A stretch of 64,000 bases of DNA from assembly GCA_016214125.1 (NCBI GenBank), contig JACRPC010000015.1:62001-126000 (forward strand), in the 5' to 3' direction. Position 1 is the stretch's first letter; each line of letters starts with the position of its first letter. A model generated the notes under the pieces. It saw only the letters and a list, made by a program, of their open reading frames with translations. It made no database searches and was not told the DNA's origin. The position numbers and the translations under genes were made by a program. Source of the DNA: Rhodospirillales bacterium. Lineage in GTDB: Bacteria > Pseudomonadota > Alphaproteobacteria > Rhodospirillales > WMHbin7. Shown in pieces: positions 30,539 through 40,047 of this stretch.

Positions 30539-31458
30539 GCCCGTCTCCGCACCAAGATGCCCTGGGGCCGCCAGAGCAGCACCACCGCCATCAGGACGTA
30601 GATGACGGTCGAGGCCATGGCGGGCGCCAGGGCCGACACCGTGGTCGGCTTAAAGAACTGGCTCAAGAGCAGAGGCAGGAAGGCGCGGCCGAGCGAATCG
30701 GCCATGCCGACGGCGAGCGCGGCGACGAACGAGCCGCGCACCGAGCCGATGCCGCCCAGGATGACGACGACGAAAGCCTGGATGAGGATGTTCTCGCCCA
30801 TGCCGACCTCGATCGCCAGGATCGGGCCGGCCATCACTCCGGCCAAGGCGGCCAGCATGGCGCCCAGCCCGAAGATCAGCGAATAGAGCCATTTGATGTT
30901 GACGCCCAAGGCCGAGACCATGGCGCGGTCGGCGGCGCCGGCGCGGATCAGCATGCCGATCCGCGTTTTCGCCATCAAGAGGGCCAGCCCGACCGCCACC
31001 AGACCGCCGACCGCCGAGATGGCCAGCCGGTAGGCGGGATAGGGCAGGCCGGGCATGATCTCGACATTGCCGGCCAGAAGGGCCGGCGGCGGCATGTTGG
31101 GCGAGACGCCGCCCCAGATCACCCGGGTGGTCTCGTTGAAAAAGAGGATGAGGCCGAAGGTGACCAGGACATGCTGAAGATGATCGCGCCGGTAAAGCGG
31201 CCGGATCACCGTCACCTCGACCAGGATGCCCAGCACCACGGCGACGGCGATTCCGGCCCCCAGGCCGATCAGGAACGAGCCGCTGCGGGCGGCCACGGTG
31301 GCGGCGACATAGGCCCCCACCATGTAGAAGGAACCATGGGCCAGATTGATCAGGCCCATGATGCCGAAGATCAGCGTCATGCCGGCCGCCAGAAGGAACA
31401 GCATCACCCCGAGCTGGAGCCCGTTGAGAAGCTGCGCCGACAGATAGGCGGCCGTCAT
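30535..31458 (-). CDS. livH: Branched-chain-type ABC transporter permease LivH-like
   Basis: This 307-aa permease begins with LNGLQLGVMLFLLAAGMTLI and IMGLINLAHGSFYMVGAY, the LivH signature. The cytoplasmic loop KTRIGMLIRAGAADRAMVSALG follows, and VILGGIGSVRGSFVAAL lies near the C-terminus. It overlaps livM by 4 bp. Confidence 0.94.
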   Translation of the reverse strand: MTAAYLSAQLLNGLQLGVMLFLLAAGMTLIFGIMGLINLAHGSFYMVGAYVAATVAARSGSFLIGLGAGIAVAVVLGILVEVTVIRPLYRRDHLQHVLVTFGLILFFNETTRVIWGGVSPNMPPPALLAGNVEIMPGLPYPAYRLAISAVGGLVAVGLALLMAKTRIGMLIRAGAADRAMVSALGVNIKWLYSLIFGLGAMLAALAGVMAGPILAIEVGMGENILIQAFVVVILGGIGSVRGSFVAALAVGMADSLGRAFLPLLLSQFFKPTTVSALAPAMASTVIYVLMAVVLLWRPQGILVRRRA

Positions 31459-31477
31459 GGCGCGGCCGGTCCCCGGC

Positions 31478-32650
31478 CTATTTCAACGCGCACTCCTTGC
31501 CGTGCGGATCGGCGGCGTCGGCGACCAGTTGTTCGAGCAGCTTGTTGTAGAGCGCCCCGCCGGCGTTCTTCTCGACCACGTTGAGATAGAGCGGCTGGAC
31601 CGGCGTGTTGTTGGCGCCGATGCGGATCTTGCCGCGCACCGAGGGAAAATCGACCTTGCGCAGCGCATCGCGCAGCTTGGCCTTGTCCTCGATGGCGCCC
31701 TTCACCGCCTTGACGCCGGCGTCGAGGAGGAGCGCGTTGTCATAGGCCATGGCGCCGAGCGTGGTCGGCGTGCGGCCGTATTTGGCGCGGTAGCCCTCGA
31801 CGAAGCGCTTGTTGCTGGGGTTGTCGAGCGCCGGGCTCCAATTGCTCACCGACTTGAGGCCCAAGGCCGCGTCGCCCAGCGCCGGGAAGCTCATCTCGTC
31901 GACCTGCACGGTCATGCCGTAGGGCGGCAGCTTGTCCTTGAGGCCGGCCTGCACGTATTGCTTCATGAAAGCAAAACCGACGCCACCGGGAATGAAGTAG
32001 ACCACGGCGTCGGGATTGACGCGGCGGATTTCGGTGATCTCGCTGGCGAAATCGGATTGATCGGGGCGGGTGTAGGATTCGCCCGCCACCTCGGCGCCGA
32101 AGCCCAGCTTGAAGCCGTTCATGGCGTCCTTGCCGGGCTGGATGTTAAGCGCCACCAGATAGGGCTTCTTGACGCCCTGCTTCTTCAGATAGGTGCCGAT
32201 CTCGCGGTACGAGGTGTCGATGTTCCAGAAGACGCCGATGGCGTTCTCGTGGCATTCCTTGCCGGCGCGCTGCGAGGCGGTGCCGCCGGCGAAGACGACC
32301 AGCGAGCCCGAGGGCAGCACCGAGTTGAGAATGGCCTCGGTGATGTTGCTGTAAAGAAGGCCGGCCATCACGTCGACCTTGTCCTTCTCGATGAAGCGGC
32401 GCGCGTTCTGCACCGCCATCTGCGGCTTCTGCTGATCGTCGAGCACGATCAGTTCGACCGGCAGGCCGCCGATCTTGTTGTCGAGATGCTCGATGGCCAG
32501 CTTGAAGGAATTGACCATTTCTTCGCCCTGGATGCCGCCAGGGCCGGTGAGCGTCGTTTGATAGCCGATGACGATTTTGTCGGCGGCGGCGGCCGGTGCG
32601 GCCCAAAGGACCGTGGCCGCCAGGACGGCCGACAACGTAATGGCACGCAT
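31478..32650 (-). CDS. Branched-chain-type ABC substrate-binding protein (LivJ/K-like)
   Basis: This is a 390-aa periplasmic type I binding protein. ATG at 32650 is chosen because GGGAGG precedes it and a clean signal peptide ending in PAAAA|DK then starts the protein. Recognisable stretches are IVIGYQTTLTGPGGIQGEEMVNSFKLA, GLLYSNITEAILNSVLPSGS and AYDNALLLDAGVKAV. Homologues in aromatic clusters bind benzoate-type ligands rather than Leu/Ile/Val. The divergent hyuA operon across a shared operator region suggests it captures that operon's substrate. Confidence 0.88.
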   Translation of the reverse strand: MRAITLSAVLAATVLWAAPAAAADKIVIGYQTTLTGPGGIQGEEMVNSFKLAIEHLDNKIGGLPVELIVLDDQQKPQMAVQNARRFIEKDKVDVMAGLLYSNITEAILNSVLPSGSLVVFAGGTASQRAGKECHENAIGVFWNIDTSYREIGTYLKKQGVKKPYLVALNIQPGKDAMNGFKLGFGAEVAGESYTRPDQSDFASEITEIRRVNPDAVVYFIPGGVGFAFMKQYVQAGLKDKLPPYGMTVQVDEMSFPALGDAALGLKSVSNWSPALDNPSNKRFVEGYRAKYGRTPTTLGAMAYDNALLLDAGVKAVKGAIEDKAKLRDALRKVDFPSVRGKIRIGANNTPVQPLYLNVVEKNAGGALYNKLLEQLVADAADPHGKECALK

Positions 32651-32712
32651 GATGTTCCTCCCTTGACCGGTTGCGGTTCGCTTGGCGCGACTCATGATCG
32701 TTGGCGGCGCCC

Positions 32713-32780
32713 ATTCAATTCGATACCGAACGATTAGTCAAGACGGTCCCGTTGACAGTTCGATATCGAACGAATAACAT
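32713..32780. promoter_or_regulatory. Divergent promoters with paired operator palindromes
   Basis: Rightward: TTGACA (32752-32757), 17 bp, TAACAT (32775-32780). The spacer holds the perfect palindrome GTTCGATATCGAAC (32758-32771). Leftward: TTGACT (complement of 32736-32741), 17 bp, TTGAAT (complement of 32713-32718). The spacer holds the related ATTCGATACCGAAC (32718-32731). The two operators are 40 bp apart, close to four helical turns, on one face of the helix. One dimeric repressor could shut both promoters. Confidence 0.7.
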
Positions 32781-32867
32781 GCCGGCCGCACGCAAGACCG
32801 CCCAAACGGGGCGGTCGGTCGAAAAAACATCCGGCCCAGGGCCGGCGCGAAACAGGGGAGAGGCGGT

Positions 32868-34937
32868 ATGGCACGGAAATCGAAGCGCGTCTGCGTCGAT
32901 GTCGGCGGAACCTTCACCGACTGTCTGGTCATGGACGAAAACGGGCTTTTGGAAAAGTTCAAAGCCTCGACCACGCCCAGCGACCCCACGGTCGGCTTCA
33001 TGAACGCCATGACCAAGGCGGCGCGCCATTACCGCGTCGACGTCAACGACTTCCTGGCCCAGATCGAGGTGCTGGTGCACGGCACCACCTTGGCCACCAA
33101 CACGGTGCTCACCGGCCGCGGCGCCAAGACCGCCATGCTGACCACCAAGAATTTCCGCGACATCCTCGAGCTGCGCCGCGCCATCAAGCCGGTGACGGTG
33201 TCGCTTTACAATCTGTTCATTCCGCCCAACCAGCCGCTGGTGCCCAGGGCCCGGCGCATCGGCGTCACCGAGCGCACCCTTTACACCGGCCAGCTCGACA
33301 CGCCGCTCGACGAGGCGGAAACCGCCAAGGTGGTGGAGAAATTCAAGAAGGACGGGGTCGAATCGATCGCCGTCTGCTTCCTGCATTCCTACGCCAATCC
33401 CGCCAACGAGCGCCGCGCCGCCGAAATCTGCCGCAGCGTGGCGCCGGAAATCTTCGTCACCACCTCGCACGAGACGCTTCCGGTGTGGCGCGAATTCGAG
33501 CGTTTCAACACCACGGTGGTCGGCGCCTATGTCGGGCCGCGCGTCGCCTCCTACCTCACCAACCTCGACGGCGTGCTGAAGCGCTCGGGCTTCAAGGGCA
33601 CCTTCCTCATGATGCTGGCCAACGGCCTGGTGCAGAACGTCGCCGAATGCATCCGCCATCCGGTCTTCCTGCTTCATTCCGGCCCGGCGGCGGCGCCCTC
33701 GGCGGCGGTCTATCTCGGCAAGCATCTGGGCGAGGACAATCTGCTTTCGGTCGACATGGGCGGCACCAGCTTCGACATCTGCATGGTCAACAAGGGCGAG
33801 ATTCCCACCACCACCGAGCATTGGGAAGGCGAGCAGCGGGTGGCGATCAAGATGGTCGACATCACCTCGATCGGCGCCGGCGGCGGCTCGATCGGCAAGA
33901 TCGACACCTTGGGCCTTCTGCGGGTGGGGCCGGAAAGCGCCGGCGCCGATCCCGGTCCGGCCTGCTACGGCAAGGCCAGCCACGCCACGGTCACCGACGC
34001 CAATCTGGTGCTGGGCTATGTGCCCTCCGACTACTTCCTGGGCGGCGAGATGAGCCTGGACGCCCAGGCCTCGCGCAAAGCGATGAAGCCCCTGGCCGAC
34101 ACCTTGAAAACCGGCGATGTCGAGGTGGCCGAGGCGATCTTCCGCACCGTCAACGCCAACATGGCCGACAAGATCGCCGAGGTCTCGACCAAGCGCGGCC
34201 GCGACGTCCGCGATTGCGTGATGATCGCCGGCGGCGGCGGCGGCCCCATCCATGCCGGCTTCATCGCCGACAGTTTGGGCATCCGCAAGGTGGTGGTGCC
34301 GCCGGTGGCGGCGCTCTACAGCGCGTTTGGCATGTTCGCCATGGACATCGGCCAGGATTACGCCCGTTCCTTCGTCGGCCGGGCCGGCTCGATCGATTTG
34401 AAGGCGATCAACCGGGTCTTCGCCGACATGGAGGCCGAGGCCCTGAAATCCTTCGCCACCCACGGCATCTCGGCCAAGAAGGTGACGCTGAAGCGCACCC
34501 TCGACATGCGCTATCTCGGCCAGTTCCACGAGGTCGAGGTCGATATGGCCTCGGGCAAGCTGGGCGACAAGCAAATCCAGGGTGCCGTCGAGGCCTTCGG
34601 CCGCAAGCACAAGGAGCTGTTCACCTTCATGATGCCCGGCCGGTCGGTGGAAATCCTCACGCTGCGCTTGAAGGCCACGACGCCGAAAACGCCCTTCGTG
34701 CTTCCGGCGGCCAAGAAGGGCGGCGCCGACGCCCGCAAGGCCTTGAAGCGCCGCCGCCCTTGCCGCTTCAACGGCAAGACCGTCGACACGCCGATCTATG
34801 ACGGCGAGAAGATCCTGGCCGGCAACCGCATCGCCGGGCCGGCGATCATCGAGGAGACCACCACCACCGTGGTCATCCCGCCCTCCTATGTCTGCGCGGT
34901 CGACAAGTACAAGAACTACATCCTGACGCGGCGCTAG
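32868..34937 (+). CDS. HyuA-type ATP-dependent hydantoinase/carboxylase subunit A
   Basis: This 689-aa protein belongs to the HyuA/acetophenone and acetone carboxylase beta-subunit family, with an ASKHA ATPase fold. The phosphate-binding loops are VDVGGTFTDCLVMD at the N-terminus and LSVDMGGTSFDICMV in the middle. HGTTLATNTVLTGRGAKTAML is the hydantoinase A signature, and GAGGGSIGKID and AGADPGPACYG are also present. With a HyuB partner such enzymes use ATP to open hydantoins or oxoproline, or to carboxylate ketones. No known subfamily can be fixed by eye. An AG-rich Shine-Dalgarno site lies upstream. Confidence 0.87.
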   Translation: MARKSKRVCVDVGGTFTDCLVMDENGLLEKFKASTTPSDPTVGFMNAMTKAARHYRVDVNDFLAQIEVLVHGTTLATNTVLTGRGAKTAMLTTKNFRDILELRRAIKPVTVSLYNLFIPPNQPLVPRARRIGVTERTLYTGQLDTPLDEAETAKVVEKFKKDGVESIAVCFLHSYANPANERRAAEICRSVAPEIFVTTSHETLPVWREFERFNTTVVGAYVGPRVASYLTNLDGVLKRSGFKGTFLMMLANGLVQNVAECIRHPVFLLHSGPAAAPSAAVYLGKHLGEDNLLSVDMGGTSFDICMVNKGEIPTTTEHWEGEQRVAIKMVDITSIGAGGGSIGKIDTLGLLRVGPESAGADPGPACYGKASHATVTDANLVLGYVPSDYFLGGEMSLDAQASRKAMKPLADTLKTGDVEVAEAIFRTVNANMADKIAEVSTKRGRDVRDCVMIAGGGGGPIHAGFIADSLGIRKVVVPPVAALYSAFGMFAMDIGQDYARSFVGRAGSIDLKAINRVFADMEAEALKSFATHGISAKKVTLKRTLDMRYLGQFHEVEVDMASGKLGDKQIQGAVEAFGRKHKELFTFMMPGRSVEILTLRLKATTPKTPFVLPAAKKGGADARKALKRRRPCRFNGKTVDTPIYDGEKILAGNRIAGPAIIEETTTTVVIPPSYVCAVDKYKNYILTRR

Positions 34938-34952
34938 GAAGGGGAGGGAGCC

Positions 34953-36691
34953 ATGAGAAAAGCCATGAAAGCCAAGGCCAAGAAGCCGGCGACCAAGGCC
35001 AAGCGGCCCGCCGCCCGCAAGCCGATCGACGCCACGACGGTGGCCACCGTCTGGCACACCATGCAGACGATCTGCAAGGAGATGCGCCATCTGGTCGATC
35101 GCACGGCGCAGAACTATCTGATCGGCCAGTTGCACGATCGGGCACCCAGTTCGCCGTCCAGGATTTGGTGAAGAACTTCGCCGGCAACATCCATCCGGGC
35201 GACGTGTTTCTCACCAACGATCCCTATCATGGCGGCCACAACTGCCACCTGCCCGATTGGGGCTTCTTCCGGCCGATCTTCTACAAGGGCGAGCTTCTGT
35301 TCTTCACCCTTTGTCGCGGCCACCAGCAGGACACCGGCGGCTCGTTTCCCGGCGGCTACTTCCCCAACGGCTACGACATTCACGCCGAAGGCATCTGCAT
35401 CCCGCCGATCAAGGTTTGGGATCGCGGCCGCGAGCGCACCGATGTCATCGAGCTGATCTTGAACAACGTCCGTTGGCCCGACGGGGTGCGGATCGATCTC
35501 AACGCCATGATCGGCGCCACCACCATGTGCGAAAAGCGCCTGGGCGCGCTGCTCGACGCCTACGGCAAGGATACGGTGCTGGCCTGCGTCAACGAGATGA
35601 TCGACCGCACCGAACGCGCGGTGCGGGCCGAAATCCGCAAGATTCCGGACGGCGTCTACACCGGCCAATCGGCCACCGACGATGACGGTACGGTCTTGGA
35701 CGAACAGGTCTGGGTCAAGGTGAAGATCACCGTCAAGGGCGAGAAGATGACCCTTGATTTCACCGGTTCGGACGGCCAGCGCAAGGGCTTCGTCAACAGC
35801 GTCTACGCCGCCACCTACGGCAACGCCATCGCGGCGGCGATTCTCTATTTCGATCCGGCGATCGCCGATTACCACAATCAGGGCACCATGCGGCCGATCG
35901 AGGTGGTGGCGCCCTTGGGCTCGGTGGTCAACTGCCAGTATCCGGCCACCACGGGCGCCTCGCCGGTCAATGTCGGCATCCAGGTGATGGAATCGGTCTG
36001 CGAGGCCTTGGCCAAGGCGCTGCCGGAACGCGCCATCGCCTCGTGGGGCAAGCATCGCGGCGATTACGTCTTCGCCGTCGATCCGCGCACCGGCGAGCGC
36101 TATGTCCGGACCACTTTCGATTATGACGGGTCGGGCGGCGCGGTTTGGGGCTATGACGGTTATCAGGGCGTCAGCACCATGACGGCGATGGGCGCCGCCA
36201 ATCGCGGCAACGTCGAGGAAATGGAAATCCGCCTGCCCTGGCGGATGACCCGTTACGAATTCCTGCCCGATTTCTCCGGCGCCGGCCGCTGGCGGGGCGG
36301 GCCGGGCATCCATTGGGAGGCGGTCAACGAAGGTTCGGCCGGCCAGATGGCCACCGGCAGCACCGATGGCGACGTCGTTCAGGGCTATGGCGCCCTGGGC
36401 GGCCATCCCTCGCCGGTGTCGCGCACCTATCTGCGCCGCCAGGGCGAAGACCTGCTGATCAAGCCGCACCGGCTGGTCAAAGTCGAGGAGCGCGACGTTT
36501 TGGTCAAGCATTCCTCGGGCGGCGGCGGGGTCGGCGATCCCGCCCAGCGCGATCCGCAGTTGGTCAAGGAGGATGTCGAGAACGAGCTGGTGTCCCTGGA
36601 AACCGCGCGCGCCGTTTACAAGGTGGCGCTCGATCCGGTGACCCTGGCGATCGACCGGGCCGCCACCCAGGCTCTGCGCGCCAAGCGCTAG
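34953..36691 (+). pseudogene. HyuB-type subunit, first copy, N-terminal frameshift/deletion
   Basis: The 5' segment (72 aa, from 34953) reads through WHTMQTICKEMRHLVDRTAQNY to QLHD, then leaves frame. Homology resumes in another frame at 35141 (GTQFAVQDLVKNFAGN) and continues to 36691. The large part has NIHPGDVFLTNDPYHGGHNC, the HyuB signature, and a C-terminal SSGGGGVGDP. Relative to the second copy it also lacks 16 codons at the break. As written it cannot make one chain; an internal start at 35165 would give 508 aa without the N-terminus. It is 15 bp after hyuA. Confidence 0.75.
34999..35139 (+). repeat. 141-bp perfect repeat, copy 1
   Basis: This segment is identical, base for base as far as I can see, to 36718-36858. 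It covers the start of the first hyuB copy and stops exactly where that copy loses frame. Confidence 0.85.
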
Positions 36692-36701
36692 GAGAACCGC
36701 C

Positions 36702-38458
36702 ATGGCGAAGACGCGCTCCAAGCGGCCCGCCGCCCGCAAGCCGATCGACGCCACGACGGTGGCCACCGTCTGGCACACCATGCAGACGATCTGCAAGGAG
36801 ATGCGCCATCTGGTCGATCGCACGGCGCAGAACTATCTGATCGGCCAGTTGCACGATCCGACGGCTCGACCATCGCGGTGCCGGTGGGTCTGCCGGTGCA
36901 GTTCCTGGGCACCACCTTCGCCGTCCAGGATCTGGTCGCCAAATTCAAGGGCAACATCCATCCGGGCGACGTGTTTCTCACCAACGATCCCTATCATGGC
37001 GGCCACAACTGCCATCTTCCCGATTGGGGCTTCTTCCGGCCGATCTTCTATAAGGGCGAGCTTCTGTTCTTCACCCTTTGTCGCGGCCACCAGCAGGACA
37101 CCGGCGGATCTTTTCCGGGCGGCTATTTCCCCAACGGCTACGACATCCATGCCGAGGGCATCTGCATTCCGCCCACGAAAGTTTGGGATCGCGGCCGCGA
37201 GCGCACCGACGTCATCGAACTCATTCTCAACAACGTGCGTTTTCCCGACGGGGTGCGCATCGACCTCAACGCCATGATCGGCTCCACCACCATGTGCGAG
37301 AAGCGCCTCATCGCGCTGCTCGACGCCTTCGGCAAGGACACGGTGATGGCCTGCGTCACCGAAATGCTGAACCGCACCGAAAAGGCGGTGCGGGCCGAAA
37401 TCCGCAAGATTCCGGATGGCGTCTACACAGGCCAATCGGCCACCGACGATGACGGCACGGTCTTGGACGAACAGGTCTGGGTCAAGGTGAAGATCACCGT
37501 CAAGGGCGAGAAGATGATCCTTGATTTCACCGGCTCGGATGCCCAGCGCAAGGGCTTCATCAACAGCGTCTACGCCGCCACCTACGGTAACGCGATTGCC
37601 GCCGCCATCCTCTATTTCGATCCGGCGATCGCCGACTATCACAACCAAGGCACCATGCGGCCGATCGAGGTCATCGCCCCCTTGGGCTCGGTGGTCAATT
37701 GCCAATATCCCGCCACGGTCGGCGCCTCGCCGGTCAATGTCGGCATCCAGGTGATGGAGGCGGTGGTCGAGGCGCTGTCCAAGGCCCTGCCCGAGCGGGC
37801 GGTGGCGCCCTGGGCCAAGCATCGCGGCGATTACGTCTTCGCCGTCGATCCGCGCACCGGCGAGCGCTATGTCCGCACCAGCTTCGATTATGACGGCTCG
37901 GGCGGCGCGGTTTGGGGTTTTGATGGCTATCAAGGCGCCAGTTCCTTCACCGCCTTGGGCGCCGCCAATCGCGGCAACGTCGAGGAAATGGAAATCCGCC
38001 TGCCCTGGCGGTTGCTGCGTTACGAATTCGTGCCCGATTTCTCGGGCGCCGGCCGCTGGCGGGGCGGGCCGGGCATCTATTGGGAGGCGGTTAACGAAGG
38101 TTCGGCCGGCCAGATGGCGACCGGCAGTTCCGACGGCGACGAGGTCCAGGGCTGCGGGGTGGTCGGCGGCCATCCCTCGCCGGTGTCGCGCACCTATCTG
38201 CGCCGCCAGGGCGAGGATCATCGCGTCAAGCCGCATCGGTTGGTCAAGGTCGAAGAGGGCGACATCCTGGTCAAGCATTCCTCGGGCGGCGGCGGCGCCG
38301 GCGACCCGGGAGAGCGCGATCCGCAGTTGGTCATGGAGGATGTCGAGAACGAGCTGGTGTCCCTGGAAACCGCGCGCGCCGTTTACAAGGTGGCGCTCGA
38401 TCCGGTGACCCTGGCGATCGATCGGGCCGCCACCCAGGCTCTGCGCGCCAAGCGCTAG
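36702..38458 (+). pseudogene. HyuB-type subunit, second copy, N-terminal frameshift
   Basis: This is a tandem duplicate of the preceding gene, 10 bp downstream. The 5' part (from 36702) matches the first copy to QLHD, then the frame shifts. Homology resumes at 36860 as DGSTIAVPVGLPVQFLGTTF and runs to 38458. The main body is very similar to copy 1 in protein, with scattered mostly silent base differences. The frame offset (+2) and break point are the same in both copies. An internal GTG at 36878 would give 526 aa. Either both copies are broken or the sequence is wrong here. Confidence 0.75.
36718..36858 (+). repeat. 141-bp perfect repeat, copy 2
   Basis: This is the second copy of the block at 34999-35139. 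Flanking coding sequence is similar but diverged, so the perfect block points to recent gene conversion or to an assembly artefact. Confidence 0.85.
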
Positions 38459-38542
38459 GAGGGTCCGGGGCACTTTTTTCGTGGAAGCCATCCGCCAAGG
38501 CCGGTAGTAAAGCGTGGTCGTCAACAATTCCAAGGCTTTTCG

Positions 38543-39055
38543 ATGAAGCGTCGCGGAACAAAACGGAAGGCCGGCACCAGTCTGGGACTCGACTACTACG
38601 CCGCGCCCAACGAAAGCGTCGGCTTCATGGTGCGCGAGGTCTACCGATCGCTGGCCCGCTCGCTCCAGGCGCGGATCGCCCGCGAAGGCGTGTCGATCGG
38701 CATGTGGTTCGTCCTGCGCACGCTGTGGGAAGAGGACGGTCTAAGCCAGCGCGAGCTGGGCGATCGAATCGGGCTCAACGCACCCACCATGGTGACGGCC
38801 CTGAACGCCATGGAACGCGCCGGCTTCGTCAAGCGGGTGCCGCACGCCACTGACCGGCGAAAGACCAACATCTTCCTCACCAAGCGCGGCCACGAACTGA
38901 AGGACGTGCTGTGGCCGATGGCGACCGAGGTCTTGGGTCTGGCGCTCAAGGGCATCAGCCGCGATCAGATTCAGGTGATGGCGCGCCATTTGAAAAGGAT
39001 GCTGACCAATCTGGACAGCGATCCCCGCACCACCCGCTCCTCGCCGCTGTCGTAA
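38543..39055 (+). CDS. MarR-family transcriptional regulator
   Basis: The 170-aa regulator has a basic N-terminal tail, then the MarR winged helix (LSQRELGDRIGLNAPTMVTALNAMERAGFVKR), wing VPHATDRRKTNIFLTKRG and C-terminal dimerisation helices. It lies inside the catabolic cluster, 2 bp before the first E1 alpha gene. It is the only DNA-binding protein encoded there, so it is the best candidate to bind the palindromes between the liv and hyu genes. The effector is unknown. Confidence 0.9.
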   Translation: MKRRGTKRKAGTSLGLDYYAAPNESVGFMVREVYRSLARSLQARIAREGVSIGMWFVLRTLWEEDGLSQRELGDRIGLNAPTMVTALNAMERAGFVKRVPHATDRRKTNIFLTKRGHELKDVLWPMATEVLGLALKGISRDQIQVMARHLKRMLTNLDSDPRTTRSSPLS

Positions 39056-39057
39056 GC

Positions 39058-40047
39058 ATGAACGCCGCGGCCGCGACGCCAGCCCAACCGGAAGCCGAGG
39101 CGGCGCCCTATTTGGCGCTCCTGGGCCAGATGATGCGCATCCGCGCCTTCGAGGAGCAGGCGCGGCGCCTGTTTGCCAGCGGCCAGGTGCCGGGGCTTCT
39201 CCATCTGTGTTCGGGCCAGGAGGCGATGGCGGTTGGCGTCTGTTCGGCGCTTCGCCCGACCGACGTCATTGCCAGCAACCATCGCGGCCACGGCCATTGC
39301 CTGGCCAAGGGCGCCGATCCGGCCCGGCTGATGGCGGAAATCCTGGGCTGCGCCTCGGGCTATGGGCTGGGGCGGGGCGGCTCGATGCATGTCTTCGATC
39401 CCGCCAACGGCAACATCGGTACCAACGGCATCGTCGGCGGCGGCATTCCGCTGGCCGCCGGCGCCGCCCTCAGCGCCCAGCGCCGGGGCACCGACGGCGT
39501 GGCGGCGGGATTCTTCGGCGACGGCGCCCTTAATCAGGGCCTGCTGTTCGAGGTCCTGAACATGGCGGCGATCTGGCGTCTGCCGGTACTCTTCGTCTGC
39601 GAGAACAACGGATACGGCGAATTCACGGCCATCGAAACGGTGACCGCCGGCAAGTCGATGATCGCCCGCGGCCAGGTCTTCGACATTCCGGCCGAGCATG
39701 TCGACGGCATGGACGTGCTGGCGGTGCGGGCGGCGGCCGAACGGGCGGTGGCGCGGGCCCGCGCCGGCGAAGGTCCCAGCTTTATCGTCGGCACCACCTA
39801 CCGCTATGGCGGCCACCATGCCGGCGACGCCCAGGACTACAAGGACAAGGTCGAAGCGGAAGCCTGGCAGAAGAAGGACCCCATCCCGCGCCTGGCGCGT
39901 CATCTGATCGAGCGCGGCCTGGCTTCGGCGGCGCACATCGACGCGCTGGGCAAAGAGGTCGAGGCCGCGATCGAGGAGGCGGTGAAGGCGGCCAAGGCGG
40001 CGGCCCCGCCCACCGCCTCCGATCTGGTGAGGCATCTCTATGCCTGA
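39058..40047 (+). CDS. TPP-dependent dehydrogenase E1 alpha, first pair
   Basis: The 329-aa subunit carries the thiamine diphosphate motif GDGALNQG-x(n)-ENNGYG, the HRGHGHCLAKG segment and GRGGSMHVFD, as in pyruvate and acetoin dehydrogenases. RYGGHHAGDAQDY near the C-terminus resembles the phosphorylation-loop region. ATG at 39058 follows the MarR stop by 2 bp; the frame upstream lies inside marR. It needs the E1 beta gene that overlaps it by 8 bp. No E2 or E3 gene is present in the cluster. Confidence 0.88.
   Translation: MNAAAATPAQPEAEAAPYLALLGQMMRIRAFEEQARRLFASGQVPGLLHLCSGQEAMAVGVCSALRPTDVIASNHRGHGHCLAKGADPARLMAEILGCASGYGLGRGGSMHVFDPANGNIGTNGIVGGGIPLAAGAALSAQRRGTDGVAAGFFGDGALNQGLLFEVLNMAAIWRLPVLFVCENNGYGEFTAIETVTAGKSMIARGQVFDIPAEHVDGMDVLAVRAAAERAVARARAGEGPSFIVGTTYRYGGHHAGDAQDYKDKVEAEAWQKKDPIPRLARHLIERGLASAAHIDALGKEVEAAIEEAVKAAKAAAPPTASDLVRHLYA

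Noticed and set aside
32715-35135. An 806-codon minus-strand frame opposite hyuA.
   Set aside because: It is the shadow of hyuA; no family motif is seen.
34953-38458. Programmed frameshifting in the hyuB copies.
   Set aside because: No slippery heptamer or downstream pseudoknot is apparent, and residues between the two frames are missing, not merely shifted.
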